DNA from: UBA10649 sp963793105
GTDB lineage: Bacteria > Actinomycetota > Actinomycetes > S36-B12
Assembly: GCA_963793105.1 (NCBI GenBank)
Contig: CAWBZB010000004.1
Coordinates: 1,054,001-1,118,000, forward strand
Length of the DNA: 64,000 bases
Reading direction: 5' to 3'
The position numbers and the translations under genes are program-made. Below, piece by piece: positions 17,269 to 27,480 of this stretch. Each line of letters starts with the position of its first letter. Position 1 is the stretch's first letter. Under the pieces are notes generated by a model. The model was not told the DNA's origin and made no database searches. It saw nothing but the letters and a program-made list of their open reading frames with translations.

Positions 17269-17828
17269 GAGACCACCTCCTGACCGTTCTCGGTCGTTCC
17301 GGTCGTGACCTGCTCCGGTGCGGCCCCCTTGACGGTGTTCGCGAAGTAGTCGCGCTCCGTCGTGCCCGGGACCATGTCGTGCGGAGGAGCCACCATGCCC
17401 GGCAGCAGCGGGGCGAGCAGGTCCTTCTTCTCGAAGATCAGCTTGGCCCGACTGTCGTCAGCGAGCTCGTACTCGTTGGTCATGGTCAGCGCGCGCGTCG
17501 GGCAGGCCTCGATGCACAGGCCGCAGAAGATGCAGCGCAGGTAGTTGATCTGGTAGACGCGCCCGTACCGCTCGCCCGGCGAGAACCGCTCCTCGTCGGA
17601 GTTGTCGGCACCTTCCACGAAGATCGCGTCGGCCGGGCAGGCCCATGCGCACAGCTCGCAGCCCACGCACTTCTCCAGCCCGTCCGCCCAGCGGTTGAGC
17701 TGGTGCCGGCCATGGAAGCGGGGCTTCGGCGGAACCTTGTGCTCGGGGTACTGCTCCGTGACGACCTTCTTGAACATCGTCAGGAAGGTGACCCCGAACC
17801 CCCGGATGGCCTGGGGGGTCTCAGCCAT
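17265..17828 (-). CDS. nuoI: NADH-quinone oxidoreductase subunit I
   Basis: A 187-residue ferredoxin subunit with two [4Fe-4S] motifs, CVGCELCAWACP (about residues 51-62) and CIFCGLCIEACP (about 96-107), which hold clusters N6a and N6b. The N-terminal amphipathic segment (MFKKVVTEQYPEHK) docks the subunit on NuoH. I chose ATG 17828; the open frame continues upstream only through antisense of nuoH. It overlaps the nuoH end by 8 bases. The shorter NuoI-like protein at 2204-2530 is a paralogue. Confidence 0.96.
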   Translation of the reverse strand: MAETPQAIRGFGVTFLTMFKKVVTEQYPEHKVPPKPRFHGRHQLNRWADGLEKCVGCELCAWACPADAIFVEGADNSDEERFSPGERYGRVYQINYLRCIFCGLCIEACPTRALTMTNEYELADDSRAKLIFEKKDLLAPLLPGMVAPPHDMVPGTTERDYFANTVKGAAPEQVTTGTTENGQEVVS

Positions 17829-19176
17829 GGTGGTCCTCCACATCGGCGGCATCGGACGGGGTGTCCGGGTCGGCCGCGGCCGGCTCCTGGACGATCGTGG
17901 CCCCCTGCGCGAGGGATCGGCGCGAGGTGTAGGTGAACTGCTGGCCGGGCATCGGCGGCACGGGGAATCCACCGGCCATCGGCTCGAACTCGGCGGCCAG
18001 CGCGTCGGCCTCCGCCTTCTCGGCCTCTGCCGCCCGCCGGTCCTGTCGGGTCTGCAGGAGCCAGGACCCGATGAGGAGGAGTGCGATGAGCAGCGCTCCG
18101 CTGATGAGGATCTCGGTCGTCGTGACGTCGACCTCGTTGCGCAGGAGTCGAGCGACGGAGACGATCATGATCCAGACGATGGAGACGGGGATCAGGACCT
18201 TCCAGCCGAACTTCATGAACTGGTCGTAGCGCATGCGCGGAAGGGTTCCGCGCAGCCAGATGAAGACGAAGACGAAGATCTCCACCTTGATCAGCCACCA
18301 CAGGATCGGCCACCAGCCCTGGTTCGCGCCCTCCCACAGGGACAGCGGCCACGGGGCACGCCAGCCGCCCAGGAACAGCGTGGTGGCCATCGCCGAGACC
18401 GTGACCATGTTGATGTACTCGGCCAGGAAGAACAGCGCGAACTTCAGCGACGAGTACTCGGTGTGGAAGCCGCCGACGAGTTCTCCCTCCGCCTCGGGGA
18501 GGTCGAAGGGGGCCCGGTTGGTCTCGCCCACCATGGCGGTGCAGTAGATGAGGAATGAGGGGAGCAGGATGATGGCGAACCAGATCGGCTCCTGCGCTGC
18601 CACGATCTCGGATGTCGACATGGAGCCGGCGTAGAGGAACACCGCCACGAAGGACAGCCCCATGGCGATCTCGTACGAGATCATCTGCGCACTCGAGCGC
18701 AGGCCGCCCAGCAGCGGATACGTCGAGCCGGAGGCCCAGCCGCCCAGCACGATCCCGTAGATGCCGATCGACGCGATGGCTAGCACGTACAGGACCGACA
18801 CCGGGAAGTCGGTCAGCTGCAACGGTGTCTCCACGCCGAAGATCGACACGGTCGGTCCGAACGGGATCACCGCGAAGGCGAGGAAGGCCATCGTCGCCGA
18901 GATGACCGGCGCCAGCCAGTACACGGCAAGGTGCGCCGACTTCGGGATGATCTCCTCCTTCAGCGCCAGCTTGATGCCGTCCATCAGCGACTGGAGGAGT
19001 CCCTGGGGTCCGACCCGGTTCGGGCCGATGCGGTTCTGCATGCGCGAGACGATCCGGCGCTCCCACCAGATGGTGAACAGCGTCAGCAGCACGAGCATCA
19101 CGAAGATGGCCAGCACCTTCAGGACGACCAGCCACCAGGGGTCAGTCCCGAAGAGCCCGAACTGCGAACCGGTCAT
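17821..19176 (-). CDS. nuoH: NADH-quinone oxidoreductase subunit H
   Basis: A 451-residue membrane subunit forming the quinone-entry site. Hallmarks are RIGPNRVGPQGLLQSLMDGI near residue 50 and FDLPEAEGELVGGFHTEYSS near residue 225, whose acidic loop connects to the E-channel. A hydrophilic C-terminal extension of about 70 residues (PMPGQQFTYTSRRSL, then an acidic tail) goes beyond the E. coli protein. ATG 19176 overlaps the nuoG stop (ATGA). Position between nuoG and nuoI is canonical. Confidence 0.96.
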   Translation of the reverse strand: MTGSQFGLFGTDPWWLVVLKVLAIFVMLVLLTLFTIWWERRIVSRMQNRIGPNRVGPQGLLQSLMDGIKLALKEEIIPKSAHLAVYWLAPVISATMAFLAFAVIPFGPTVSIFGVETPLQLTDFPVSVLYVLAIASIGIYGIVLGGWASGSTYPLLGGLRSSAQMISYEIAMGLSFVAVFLYAGSMSTSEIVAAQEPIWFAIILLPSFLIYCTAMVGETNRAPFDLPEAEGELVGGFHTEYSSLKFALFFLAEYINMVTVSAMATTLFLGGWRAPWPLSLWEGANQGWWPILWWLIKVEIFVFVFIWLRGTLPRMRYDQFMKFGWKVLIPVSIVWIMIVSVARLLRNEVDVTTTEILISGALLIALLLIGSWLLQTRQDRRAAEAEKAEADALAAEFEPMAGGFPVPPMPGQQFTYTSRRSLAQGATIVQEPAAADPDTPSDAADVEDHHG

Positions 19177-21550
19177 GCGGCACCTCCCGCGGACAGTTGC
19201 ACCGTGGCGCCCGGCACCACGCCGAGGTCGGCATGGACATGGCAGCCTGGAGAGTTCAGCGGCACCCACACGACCTCGTCGACCACGTCCGCGATCTGGA
19301 CGGGCAGGGTCACGGAGCCGGTGGGTCCCGTGATCGTCACGGCGTCGCCGAGACCCGCAGCGGTCTTCGCGGACATCAAGGCCACAGTCGGGCGGGCGGT
19401 CGCGGCGAGATGCGGCTCGCCCTCCTGCATCAGGCCGGAGTCGAGCAGCTGGCGCCATGAGGCGAGCACGGTTCCCGATCCCCCGCCAGCAGGCGCCACT
19501 GCCGGCGCACTGACGCGGGCACCGGTCCACGGGCCGAGCCCGCCGAGCTCGCTGCGGATCGACGTCACGTCCGCCGGCATCGGCACGCCCATGGCCTCGG
19601 CGATCATCGCCAGCACCCGGGCGTCCGACATCGTCAGAGCGTCACGGAAGACCTGGCCGAACGGACGCGGACGCCCCTCCCAGTCCAGGAACGTCCCCGA
19701 TTTCTCCGACACGACGGCGACCGGCAGAACGACGTCGGCAAGGGCGGTCACCGCCGAGTGGTGGTTCTCCAGTGAGACGACGAAGCCAGCTGCCTCGACA
19801 GCCGCCACGGCGAGCGCCGGATCGTCGAAGTCGGCGAGCTCGACCCCGCCCACGAGCAGCCCGGTGAGACCGCCGTCGCGCGCGGCCTCGAGGATCGCGT
19901 CTCCGGACAGTCCTGCGACGGCCGGCAGCGTGTCGGCTTCGACACCCCACGCGTGCGCCACCTGGGACCGCGCCTGGGCATCGTCCAGCGGTCGCCCGCC
20001 GGGCAGCAGGCCGGCGAGGGCCCCCGCGTCCAGGGCGCTGCGCTCCCCTGCTCGACGCGGCACCCAGGCCAGCGCGGCGCCGGTCTCGCGCGCGAGGGCC
20101 AGTGCCGCCGACGGTGCGCCGGTCGACCCGGCGATGCGCTCGCCGACCAGGATCACGGCGCCCGGCTGGGCCAAGAGCGCGCGGGTCTCGTCGTCGAGGC
20201 CGGCGAGGGCCGCTGCCTCGGCCCCCGGACGGGCGGGGATGAGCCGACCCGACATCTTCGTCAGTCCGACCGAGGTCACGGGGCCGACGGAGAGGACGGC
20301 GGTCCCGCCGCGGGCAGCCTTGCGGAGCCGGAGGAACACGATGGGCGACTCATCCTCGGGCTCCAGGCCGATGAGGAGGACGACCGGGGCAGTCTCGAGT
20401 GTCTCGTAGGACACGTTGATCGGCGTGCCGGCCACGCTCGAGGCGAGGAAGGCCGACTCCTCGTCGGATGTCTGACGGACCCGGAAGTCGATGCTGTCCG
20501 TGGACAGTGCCGTGCGAGCGAACCGCGCGTACGCGTAGGCGTCCTCGATGGTGCTGCGCCCACCGACGAGCACGCCGACACGTCCCTGGTCCTGGGCGCC
20601 GAGCCCCTGCGCTGCCACAGCGATCGCCTCGGGCCACGAGGCGACGCGCAGTTCGCCGTTCTCGCGGACCAGCGGTGCCTCGAGGCGGCCCTGGGTCTGG
20701 TAGGCGAAGGCGAACCGGCCCTTGTCGCAGTTCCACTCCTCGTTCACGTCCGGGTCATCCCAGGCGAGGCGACGAGTAACCACTCCGCGGCGGTAGTCCG
20801 TGCGCAGGGAGCACCCGGACGCGCAGTGCTCGCAGGCAGTGGGGACCGATACGAGGTCGAACGGCCGCGAGCGGAAGCGGTACGACGCGCTGGTGAGCGC
20901 GCCCACCGGGCAGATCTGAACGGTGTTGCCCGAGAAGTAGGAGTCGAACGGCTCGTCGGACGCCGTGCCGACCTGCTGCTTGGCGCCGCGCTCGAGCAGC
21001 TCGATCATCGGGTCACCCGCGATCTGCTCCGCAAAGCGCGTGCACCGCGCGCACGAGACGCAGCGCTCGCGGTCGAGCAGGACCTGGGCGCTGACGTTGA
21101 TGGGCTTCTCGAACTCGCGCTTGGCCCCGGTGAAGCGGCTCTCCGGGCGGCCGACCGACATGGCCTGGTTCTGCAGCGGGCACTCGCCGCCCTTGTCGCA
21201 CACCGGGCAGTCGAGCGGGTGGTTGAGGAGCAGGAACTCCATGACCCCCTCCTGCGCGACGCGCGCCACCTCGGAGGACTGCTGGGTGTGGACGTTCATC
21301 CCGTCCGAGAGCACCTGGGCGCAGGCCGGCTGCGGCTTGGGCATCCCGTCGATCTCGATCAGGCAGGCGCGGCAGGCCGCTACGGGCTCGAGGAGCGGAT
21401 GGTCGCAGAATCTCGGGATCTCGATGCCGAGCTGCTCGGCGGCCCGGATCACCAGCGTTCCCTTCGGTACCTGCATCTGCACGCCGTCGATGACGACGGT
21501 GATCATGTCGACGGCGACCTCGACGTCGGAGCCAGGACTGTTCGTGATCG

Positions 21551-21554
<4 letters not shown>
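19173..21554 (-). CDS. nuoG: NADH-quinone oxidoreductase subunit G
   Basis: A 793-residue iron-sulfur subunit of the NADH module. N-terminal [2Fe-2S] ligands are in FCDHPLLEPVAACRACLIEI and CPVCDKGGECPLQ; [4Fe-4S] ligands follow in RCVSCARCTRFAEQ and CEHCASGCSLRTDYRRG. The latter is the N7-type or molybdopterin-oxidoreductase-type cluster. The rest is the degenerate molybdopterin oxidoreductase fold and a C-terminal barrel with PLNSPGCHVHADLGV. ATG 21554 overlaps the nuoF stop (ATGA), and the end overlaps nuoH. Confidence 0.96.
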
Positions 21555-22855
<1,301 letters not shown>

Positions 22856-22858
22856 CGC

Positions 22859-23545
22859 TCAGCCCTCCTGTCCGGCGTCGGTGGTGCCGGACCTGCGCGG
22901 CGAAGGGACTCCGGGCGCTGCCATGCCGCGTTCCTTGGCGACGGTGAGCCCGGCCAGCATCTTCGCGTCGACCGGAGTGCCCTCGGCGGCCAGGCCGTCC
23001 TCGGGGAAGGCGAGGGAAAGCTCGGTGGCGCGGAAGTCGCGAATCACCGGGCCGCGGGTCGACTGGACCGGCTCCCCGCGATCGAGGCGGTCGACGATCT
23101 CCACCGCCGACGAGGGCGTCACGTCGTCCATGTACTCCCAGTCCACCGTCATGACGGGCGCGTGGGTGCACGCCGCCTGGCACTCGATGCGCTCCAGCCA
23201 GAACCGGCCGTCCTCAGTCGGGGCATCGTGCCCCACGCCGAGCCGCTCGCTCAGCGCCTCGTAGACGGCGTCACCGCCCAGCAGGCCGCAGAGGGTGTTG
23301 GTGCACACGCCGATGTGGTGCTCGCCCACCGGGCGGCGCTTGTACATCGTGTAGAAGGACGCCACCGCGGTGGCCTCGGCGGCACTGACACCGACGACAT
23401 CGGCGCAGGCCGAGATGCCCTCAGGCGTGACCTCTCCCTCGAGGCTCTGCACGAGGTGCAGCATCGGCATGAGCGCCGACCGCGGGCGGGGGTACCGCGC
23501 AGCGAGCTGCTGCATCTGCTCTCGCGTGCTCTGGCTGATGGCCAT
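22859..23545 (-). CDS. nuoE: NADH-quinone oxidoreductase subunit E
   Basis: A 228-residue thioredoxin-like [2Fe-2S] subunit. The ligands are in VCTNTLCGLLGG and ECQAACTHAPV, the C-x4-C...C-x3-C pattern of cluster N1a. The C-terminus has an extra 50 residues beyond the core, including SPRRSGTTDAGQEG. ATG 23545 follows a 29-bp gap after nuoD; longer upstream frames are antisense of nuoD. Confidence 0.95.
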   Translation of the reverse strand: MAISQSTREQMQQLAARYPRPRSALMPMLHLVQSLEGEVTPEGISACADVVGVSAAEATAVASFYTMYKRRPVGEHHIGVCTNTLCGLLGGDAVYEALSERLGVGHDAPTEDGRFWLERIECQAACTHAPVMTVDWEYMDDVTPSSAVEIVDRLDRGEPVQSTRGPVIRDFRATELSLAFPEDGLAAEGTPVDAKMLAGLTVAKERGMAAPGVPSPRRSGTTDAGQEG

Positions 23546-23574
23546 GTCAGTTCGTCTCTTCGCTCTCTGTATGC

Positions 23575-24945
23575 CTAGCGGTCCACGCCGCCCATGACCG
23601 GGTCGATGCTTGCCACGGCAGCGATGACATCCGAGATCATGCTGCCCTCGCACATCGCCGCCACGGCCTGGAGGTTGTTGAATGACGGGTCCCGGAAGTG
23701 GACCCGGTAGGGACGGGTGCCCCCGGAGCTCACCAGATGGCAGCCCAGTTCGCCCTTCGGCGACTCGATCGCGGTGTACACCTGGCCGGTCGGGACCCGG
23801 AAGCCCTCGGTGACCAGCTTGAAGTGATGGATGAGTGCCTCCATCGACTCCGACATGATCTCCTTGATGTGCTCGGGCGAATTGCCCTGGCCGTCGCTGC
23901 CGATCGACAGCTTCGCGGGCCAGGCGATCTTCTTGTCCTCGATCATCACCGGGCCCGGCTTGATGCGATCCAGGCACTGCTCAACGATCCGCAGCGACTG
24001 CTCCATCTCGTTGATGCGGATCAGGAATCGCCCGTACACATCGTTCGTCGTCGCCGTGCACACGTCGAACTCGTAGTTCTCGTAGCCGCAGTAGGGCTCG
24101 GTCTTGCGCAGGTCGTGGGGCAGCCCCGTCGCGCGCAGGACCGGTCCGGTGATCCCCAGCGCCATGCAGCCGGTCAGGTCGAGGTAGCCGACCCCCACCG
24201 TGCGTCCCATCCAGATGGCGTTGTCCACCAGCAGGTCGGCCGTGTCCTTGAGCCGCTTGCGGAGCAGGGGGAGGGTCTCCCGGATCTTCTGGACCCCGTC
24301 CTCCGGTAGATCCTGCGCCACGCCGCCCGGCCGGATGTAGGCGCTGTTCATGCGCAGACCCGACACCATCTCGAAGATGTCCAGGACGAGCTCACGCTCG
24401 CGGAAGCCGAACTCCATGGCGGTGAGGGCACCCAGCTCCATGCCGCCGGTCGCGAGGGCGACCAGGTGCGAGGAGATCCGGTTGAGCTCCATCATCATCA
24501 CGCGGATGACCGTGGCCCGCTCGGGCACCTGATCAGTGACGTCCAGCGCCTTCTCGATGGCCAGGCAGTAGGCCGTCTCGTTGAACATCGGGGTCAGGTA
24601 GTCCATCCGGGTCACGAACGTGACCCCCTGGACCCACGACCGGAACTCCATGTTCTTCTCGATGCCCGTGTGCAGGTAGCCGATGCCGGCGCGCGCCTCC
24701 GTCACCGTCTCGCCGTCGAGCTCGAGGATCAGGCGGAGGACCCCGTGCGTGGACGGGTGCTGCGGTCCCATGTTGACCACGATGCGATCGTGCTCGCCCT
24801 CCGCGGCGCCGGCGACGGTGTCCCAGTCGCCGCCCGCGACCGTGTACACGCGACCCTCCGTCGTCTCATACGAGCCGGCGTAGGCGTCACCGCCCTCGTC
24901 GGGCTGCGTCTCGGCGCTGGTGAACGTGACGTTGTCGGTCGACAT
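23575..24945 (-). CDS. nuoD: NADH-quinone oxidoreductase subunit D
   Basis: A 456-residue subunit of the 49-kDa/hydrogenase large-subunit family that lines the quinone cavity with NuoB. It shows VVNMGPQHPSTHGVLRL near residue 48 and ends IDPVMGGVDR, as in active NuoD. The first 40 residues (ETQPDEGGDAYAGSYETTEG) are an acidic lead typical of actinobacteria. ATG 24945 shares one base with the nuoC stop (TGATG). This is the only nuoD in the window, so the small nuoB/C/I-like operon has none of its own. Confidence 0.97.
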   Translation of the reverse strand: MSTDNVTFTSAETQPDEGGDAYAGSYETTEGRVYTVAGGDWDTVAGAAEGEHDRIVVNMGPQHPSTHGVLRLILELDGETVTEARAGIGYLHTGIEKNMEFRSWVQGVTFVTRMDYLTPMFNETAYCLAIEKALDVTDQVPERATVIRVMMMELNRISSHLVALATGGMELGALTAMEFGFRERELVLDIFEMVSGLRMNSAYIRPGGVAQDLPEDGVQKIRETLPLLRKRLKDTADLLVDNAIWMGRTVGVGYLDLTGCMALGITGPVLRATGLPHDLRKTEPYCGYENYEFDVCTATTNDVYGRFLIRINEMEQSLRIVEQCLDRIKPGPVMIEDKKIAWPAKLSIGSDGQGNSPEHIKEIMSESMEALIHHFKLVTEGFRVPTGQVYTAIESPKGELGCHLVSSGGTRPYRVHFRDPSFNNLQAVAAMCEGSMISDVIAAVASIDPVMGGVDR

Positions 24946-25649
24946 CAGTTGTACGACCTCCGCTGGTCGGGGGGCGGGATCGTGCCGCCCTTGTACTCGA
25001 CGGGGATGCCTCCGAGCGGGTAGTCCTTGCGCTGGGGATGCCCGGGCCAGTCGTCCGGCATCATGATCCGGGTGAGGGCCGGATGGCCCTCGAACTCGAT
25101 ACCGAAGAAGTCCCACGTCTCCCGCTCATGCCAGTCGTTGGCGGGGTACACCGCGACGATCGACGGGATGCGGGCATCGCCGTCCGCGACCGACACCTCG
25201 ACCCGGATCCGACGATTGTGCGTGATCGACATGAACGGGTACACGGCATGCATCTCGCGGCCGGTCTCGTGCGGGTAGTGCACGCCGTTCACGCCCAGGC
25301 ACAGCTCGAAGCGCAGTGCGGGCTCGTCGCGCAGGGCGGTCACGAAGGCCACCAGGTGCTCACGGCGGACGTGGTACGTGATCTCGTCGCGATGGATGAC
25401 GACCTTCTCGATGGCGTCCTGCGCCGGCACCCCCCGATCGACGAGGGACAGCTCAAGCTCGTCGGAGACCTCGTCGAACCAGCCGCCGAAGGGACGGACG
25501 GACGGAGCGGGCATGACGATCGGCTCGACCAGCCCACCGAAGCCGCTGGTGTCGCCGCCGTCGGCGGCACCGAACGCGCCGTGGCGCACGCCGATGATGT
25601 CGAGCTCGCGCACGCCCTCAGGCACCGCGGGAACGGACCCCTCGCTCAT
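24945..25649 (-). CDS. nuoC: NADH-quinone oxidoreductase subunit C
   Basis: A 234-residue 30-kDa-family subunit. Signature segments are WHERETWDFFGIEFEGHP and QRKDYPLGGIPVEYKGG. The N-terminal 50 residues (GDTSGFGGLVEPIVMPAPSV) are a low-complexity actinobacterial extension. ATG 25649 overlaps the nuoB stop by four bases; the end overlaps nuoD. Its shorter paralogue is at 2527-2997. Confidence 0.96.
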   Translation of the reverse strand: MSEGSVPAVPEGVRELDIIGVRHGAFGAADGGDTSGFGGLVEPIVMPAPSVRPFGGWFDEVSDELELSLVDRGVPAQDAIEKVVIHRDEITYHVRREHLVAFVTALRDEPALRFELCLGVNGVHYPHETGREMHAVYPFMSITHNRRIRVEVSVADGDARIPSIVAVYPANDWHERETWDFFGIEFEGHPALTRIMMPDDWPGHPQRKDYPLGGIPVEYKGGTIPPPDQRRSYN

Positions 25650-26200
25650 CGCATCAGGCCCTTCATCTCGAGGGTGGTCGGCGCCACCAGCGCAGCGGCC
25701 TCGAGCTCGAGCACCTCCTCGCGGCGGTGCGCACCGAGCTTGGTGTCCTGGATCTTGTCGTGCAGCTTGAGAATGGCGTCGAAGAGCATCTCCGGTCGCG
25801 GCGGACAGCCGGGGAGGTAGATGTCGACGGGAACGACGTGATCGACGCCCTGGACGATGGCGTAGTTGTTGAACATGCCGCCGCTGGAGGCGCACACGCC
25901 CATGGAGATGACCCACTTCGGGTTGGGCATCTGGTCGTAGATCTGCCGAAGCACCGGGGCCATCTTCTGGCTCACCCGACCGGCCACGATCATGAGGTCG
26001 GCCTGACGCGGCGAGGCGCGGAAGACCTCCATGCCGTAGCGCGCGATGTCGAAGCGCGGGCCGCCTGCTGCCATCATCTCGATCGCGCAGCAGGCCAGGC
26101 CGAAGGTGGCCGGCCACAGCGAGCCCTTGCGGGCGTAGCCCGCGAACTTCTCCACCGTCGTCAGCAGGACGCCGGACGGCAGTGCTTCCTCAACTCCCAT
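25646..26200 (-). CDS. nuoB: NADH-quinone oxidoreductase subunit B
   Basis: A 184-residue subunit carrying cluster N2, the last electron carrier before quinone. Ligands are the tandem pair in FGLACCAIEM (Cys37, Cys38), GVCASSGG and LPGCPPRPEML. The N-terminal KFAGYARKGSLWPATFG is the membrane-facing helix missing from the small NuoB paralogue. ATG 26200 follows nuoA by 13 bases and its stop overlaps nuoC. Confidence 0.97.
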   Translation of the reverse strand: MGVEEALPSGVLLTTVEKFAGYARKGSLWPATFGLACCAIEMMAAGGPRFDIARYGMEVFRASPRQADLMIVAGRVSQKMAPVLRQIYDQMPNPKWVISMGVCASSGGMFNNYAIVQGVDHVVPVDIYLPGCPPRPEMLFDAILKLHDKIQDTKLGAHRREEVLELEAAALVAPTTLEMKGLMR

Positions 26201-26213
26201 GATCCTTCTCCGG

Positions 26214-26573
26214 TCAGTCCCACTCGAGTCCGCGGCGACGCCAGACGTAGGCGTAGACCACGAGGACGGTGATGATGAACAGGAACATCTCGATCAGGCC
26301 GAACAGCGCGAGCTGGTCGAACGCGACCGCCCACGGGTACAGGAACACGATCTCGATGTCGAAGACGATGAACAGCATCGCGGTGAGGTAGTACTTCACC
26401 GGGAATCGTCCGCCGCCGATCGGCTGGGGCGTGGGCTCGATGCCGCACTCGTAGGCGTCGTACTTGGCGCGGTTGTAGCGCTTGGGGCCGGTGAAACTGG
26501 CTGCGGTCACGGAGAAGACGGCGAATCCGAGGGCCAGCAGGCCGAGGACGAGAATGGGGGTGTAGACGTTCAA
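26214..26573 (-). CDS. nuoA: NADH-quinone oxidoreductase subunit A
   Basis: A 119-residue three-helix membrane subunit, first gene of the operon. YECGIEPTPQPIGGGRFPVK carries the conserved cysteine loop that contacts the quinone site, and FDIEIVFLYPWAV is the acidic helix 2. The start is TTG at 26573; GAGGAG lies eight bases upstream (26582-26587), and the nearby ATG is out of frame. A -10 hexamer TATGCT (26627-26632) and a Rex-type operator (26601-26618) sit upstream. The operon nuoA-N is complete and in canonical order. Confidence 0.96.
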   Translation of the reverse strand: MNVYTPILVLGLLALGFAVFSVTAASFTGPKRYNRAKYDAYECGIEPTPQPIGGGRFPVKYYLTAMLFIVFDIEIVFLYPWAVAFDQLALFGLIEMFLFIITVLVVYAYVWRRRGLEWD

Positions 26574-26600
26574 GCCCGCATCTCCTCACGCTTTGCGCAA

Positions 26601-26618
26601 TTGTGAATCACTTCACGA
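26601..26618 (-). promoter_or_regulatory. Rex operator upstream of nuoA
   Basis: TTGTGAATCACTTCACGA, read on the plus strand, matches the Rex consensus TTGTGA-N6-TCACAA at all but one base. It lies 28 bases before the nuoA start and immediately downstream of a -10 hexamer TATGCT (minus strand, 26627-26632), over the expected transcription start, so binding would repress the nuo operon. rex itself is encoded at 43.5-44.3 kb. Rex control of nuo is known in Streptomyces. Confidence 0.7.
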
Positions 26619-26662
26619 CCGTCGAAAGCATAGTGGGCGAGCGTCAGCGCTTTCACCCCCCT

Positions 26663-26690
26663 TGCGTTCGCTCCTCGCGCACCGCGCGAT
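26663..26690. repeat. 28-bp direct repeat, copy 1
   Basis: A 28-bp sequence beginning TGCGTTCGCTCCTCGCGC, repeated exactly at 26719-26746, 56 bp away. This copy lies in the 141-bp gap between menG and nuoA; the other encodes the last residues of MenG. Confidence 0.85.
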
Positions 26691-26714
26691 CCCACGGCGC
26701 TCCCGCTGCGGTGC

Positions 26715-27419
26715 TCACTGCGTTCGCTCCTCGCGCACCGCGCGATGCAGGCACACGATGCCACCGCTCAAGTTCCGCCACTGCACCCGGCTCCACCCCG
26801 TCTCCACCAAGTCGGCCGCGAGCGCCTCCTGGTCCGGCCACGCCCGTATCGACTCGGCGAGGTAGACGTACGCGTCGGGGTTGGACGACGTGCGGGTGGC
26901 GACCGCCGGCAGCGCCTTCATCAGGTACTCGCTGTAGACGGTCCGGAACGGACTCCAGGTCGGGTGGGAGAACTCGCACACCACCAGCCGGCCACCGGGT
27001 CGCACCACCCGCAGCAGCTCACGCAGCCCCGCCATGCGGTCGTGGATGTTCCTCAGCCCGAAGGAGATCGTCGCCGCGTCGAAGGCCCCGTCGCGGAAGG
27101 GCAGCTGCATCCCATCCCCCGCGACGAACGGCAGGAAGGGCTGGCGTCTCTTGCCCACGCGAAGCATGCCCAGCGAGAAGTCGCTGGGCACCACGAAGGC
27201 GCCCGCCGACGCGAAGGGGACGCTCGACGTCCCGGTACCGGCCGCCAGGTCGAGGATGCGCTCCCCCGGCTGCGGCGCGACCGCATCAACCACCGCCTTC
27301 CGCCACCGACGCGTCTGGCCCATGGCCAGCACGTCGTTGGTGAGGTCGTACCGCTCCGCGACGTCGTCGAACATGGCGGCGACGTCGCCGGGGGCCTTGT
27401 CGAGGTCTGCTCGGGACAC
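26715..27419 (-). CDS. menG: Demethylmenaquinone methyltransferase
   Basis: A 234-residue class I SAM-dependent methyltransferase of the UbiE/MenG family, which methylates demethylmenaquinone in the last step of menaquinone synthesis. Motifs include MFDDVAERYDLTNDVLAMGQ near the N-terminus, ILDLAAGTGTSSVPFA (motif I), ISFGLRNI and FSHPTWSPFR. The start is GTG 27419. The last few residues fall in a 28-bp repeat. It is divergent from menF and lies just upstream of the nuo operon on the same strand. A ubiquinone role is unlikely in an actinobacterium. Confidence 0.94.
   Translation of the reverse strand: MSRADLDKAPGDVAAMFDDVAERYDLTNDVLAMGQTRRWRKAVVDAVAPQPGERILDLAAGTGTSSVPFASAGAFVVPSDFSLGMLRVGKRRQPFLPFVAGDGMQLPFRDGAFDAATISFGLRNIHDRMAGLRELLRVVRPGGRLVVCEFSHPTWSPFRTVYSEYLMKALPAVATRTSSNPDAYVYLAESIRAWPDQEALAADLVETGWSRVQWRNLSGGIVCLHRAVREERTQ
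26719..26746. repeat. 28-bp direct repeat, copy 2 (menG 3' end)
   Basis: Second exact copy of the 28-bp element. On the minus strand it encodes HRAVREERT, the end of MenG. The same residues are encoded again by copy 1 beyond the menG stop, suggesting a local duplication of the gene tail. Confidence 0.85.
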
Positions 27420-27468
27420 GGCGCGATCCTTTCACCCTGCCCGGGATGCCGCCCGATCGGACTCGCCC

Positions 27469-27474
27469 TACGCT
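27469..27474 (+). promoter_or_regulatory. -10 hexamer of menF (leaderless)
   Basis: TACGCT, six bases before the menF GTG start. The spacing predicts transcription starting at the start codon. Confidence 0.5.
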
Positions 27475-27480
27475 TTGGCC

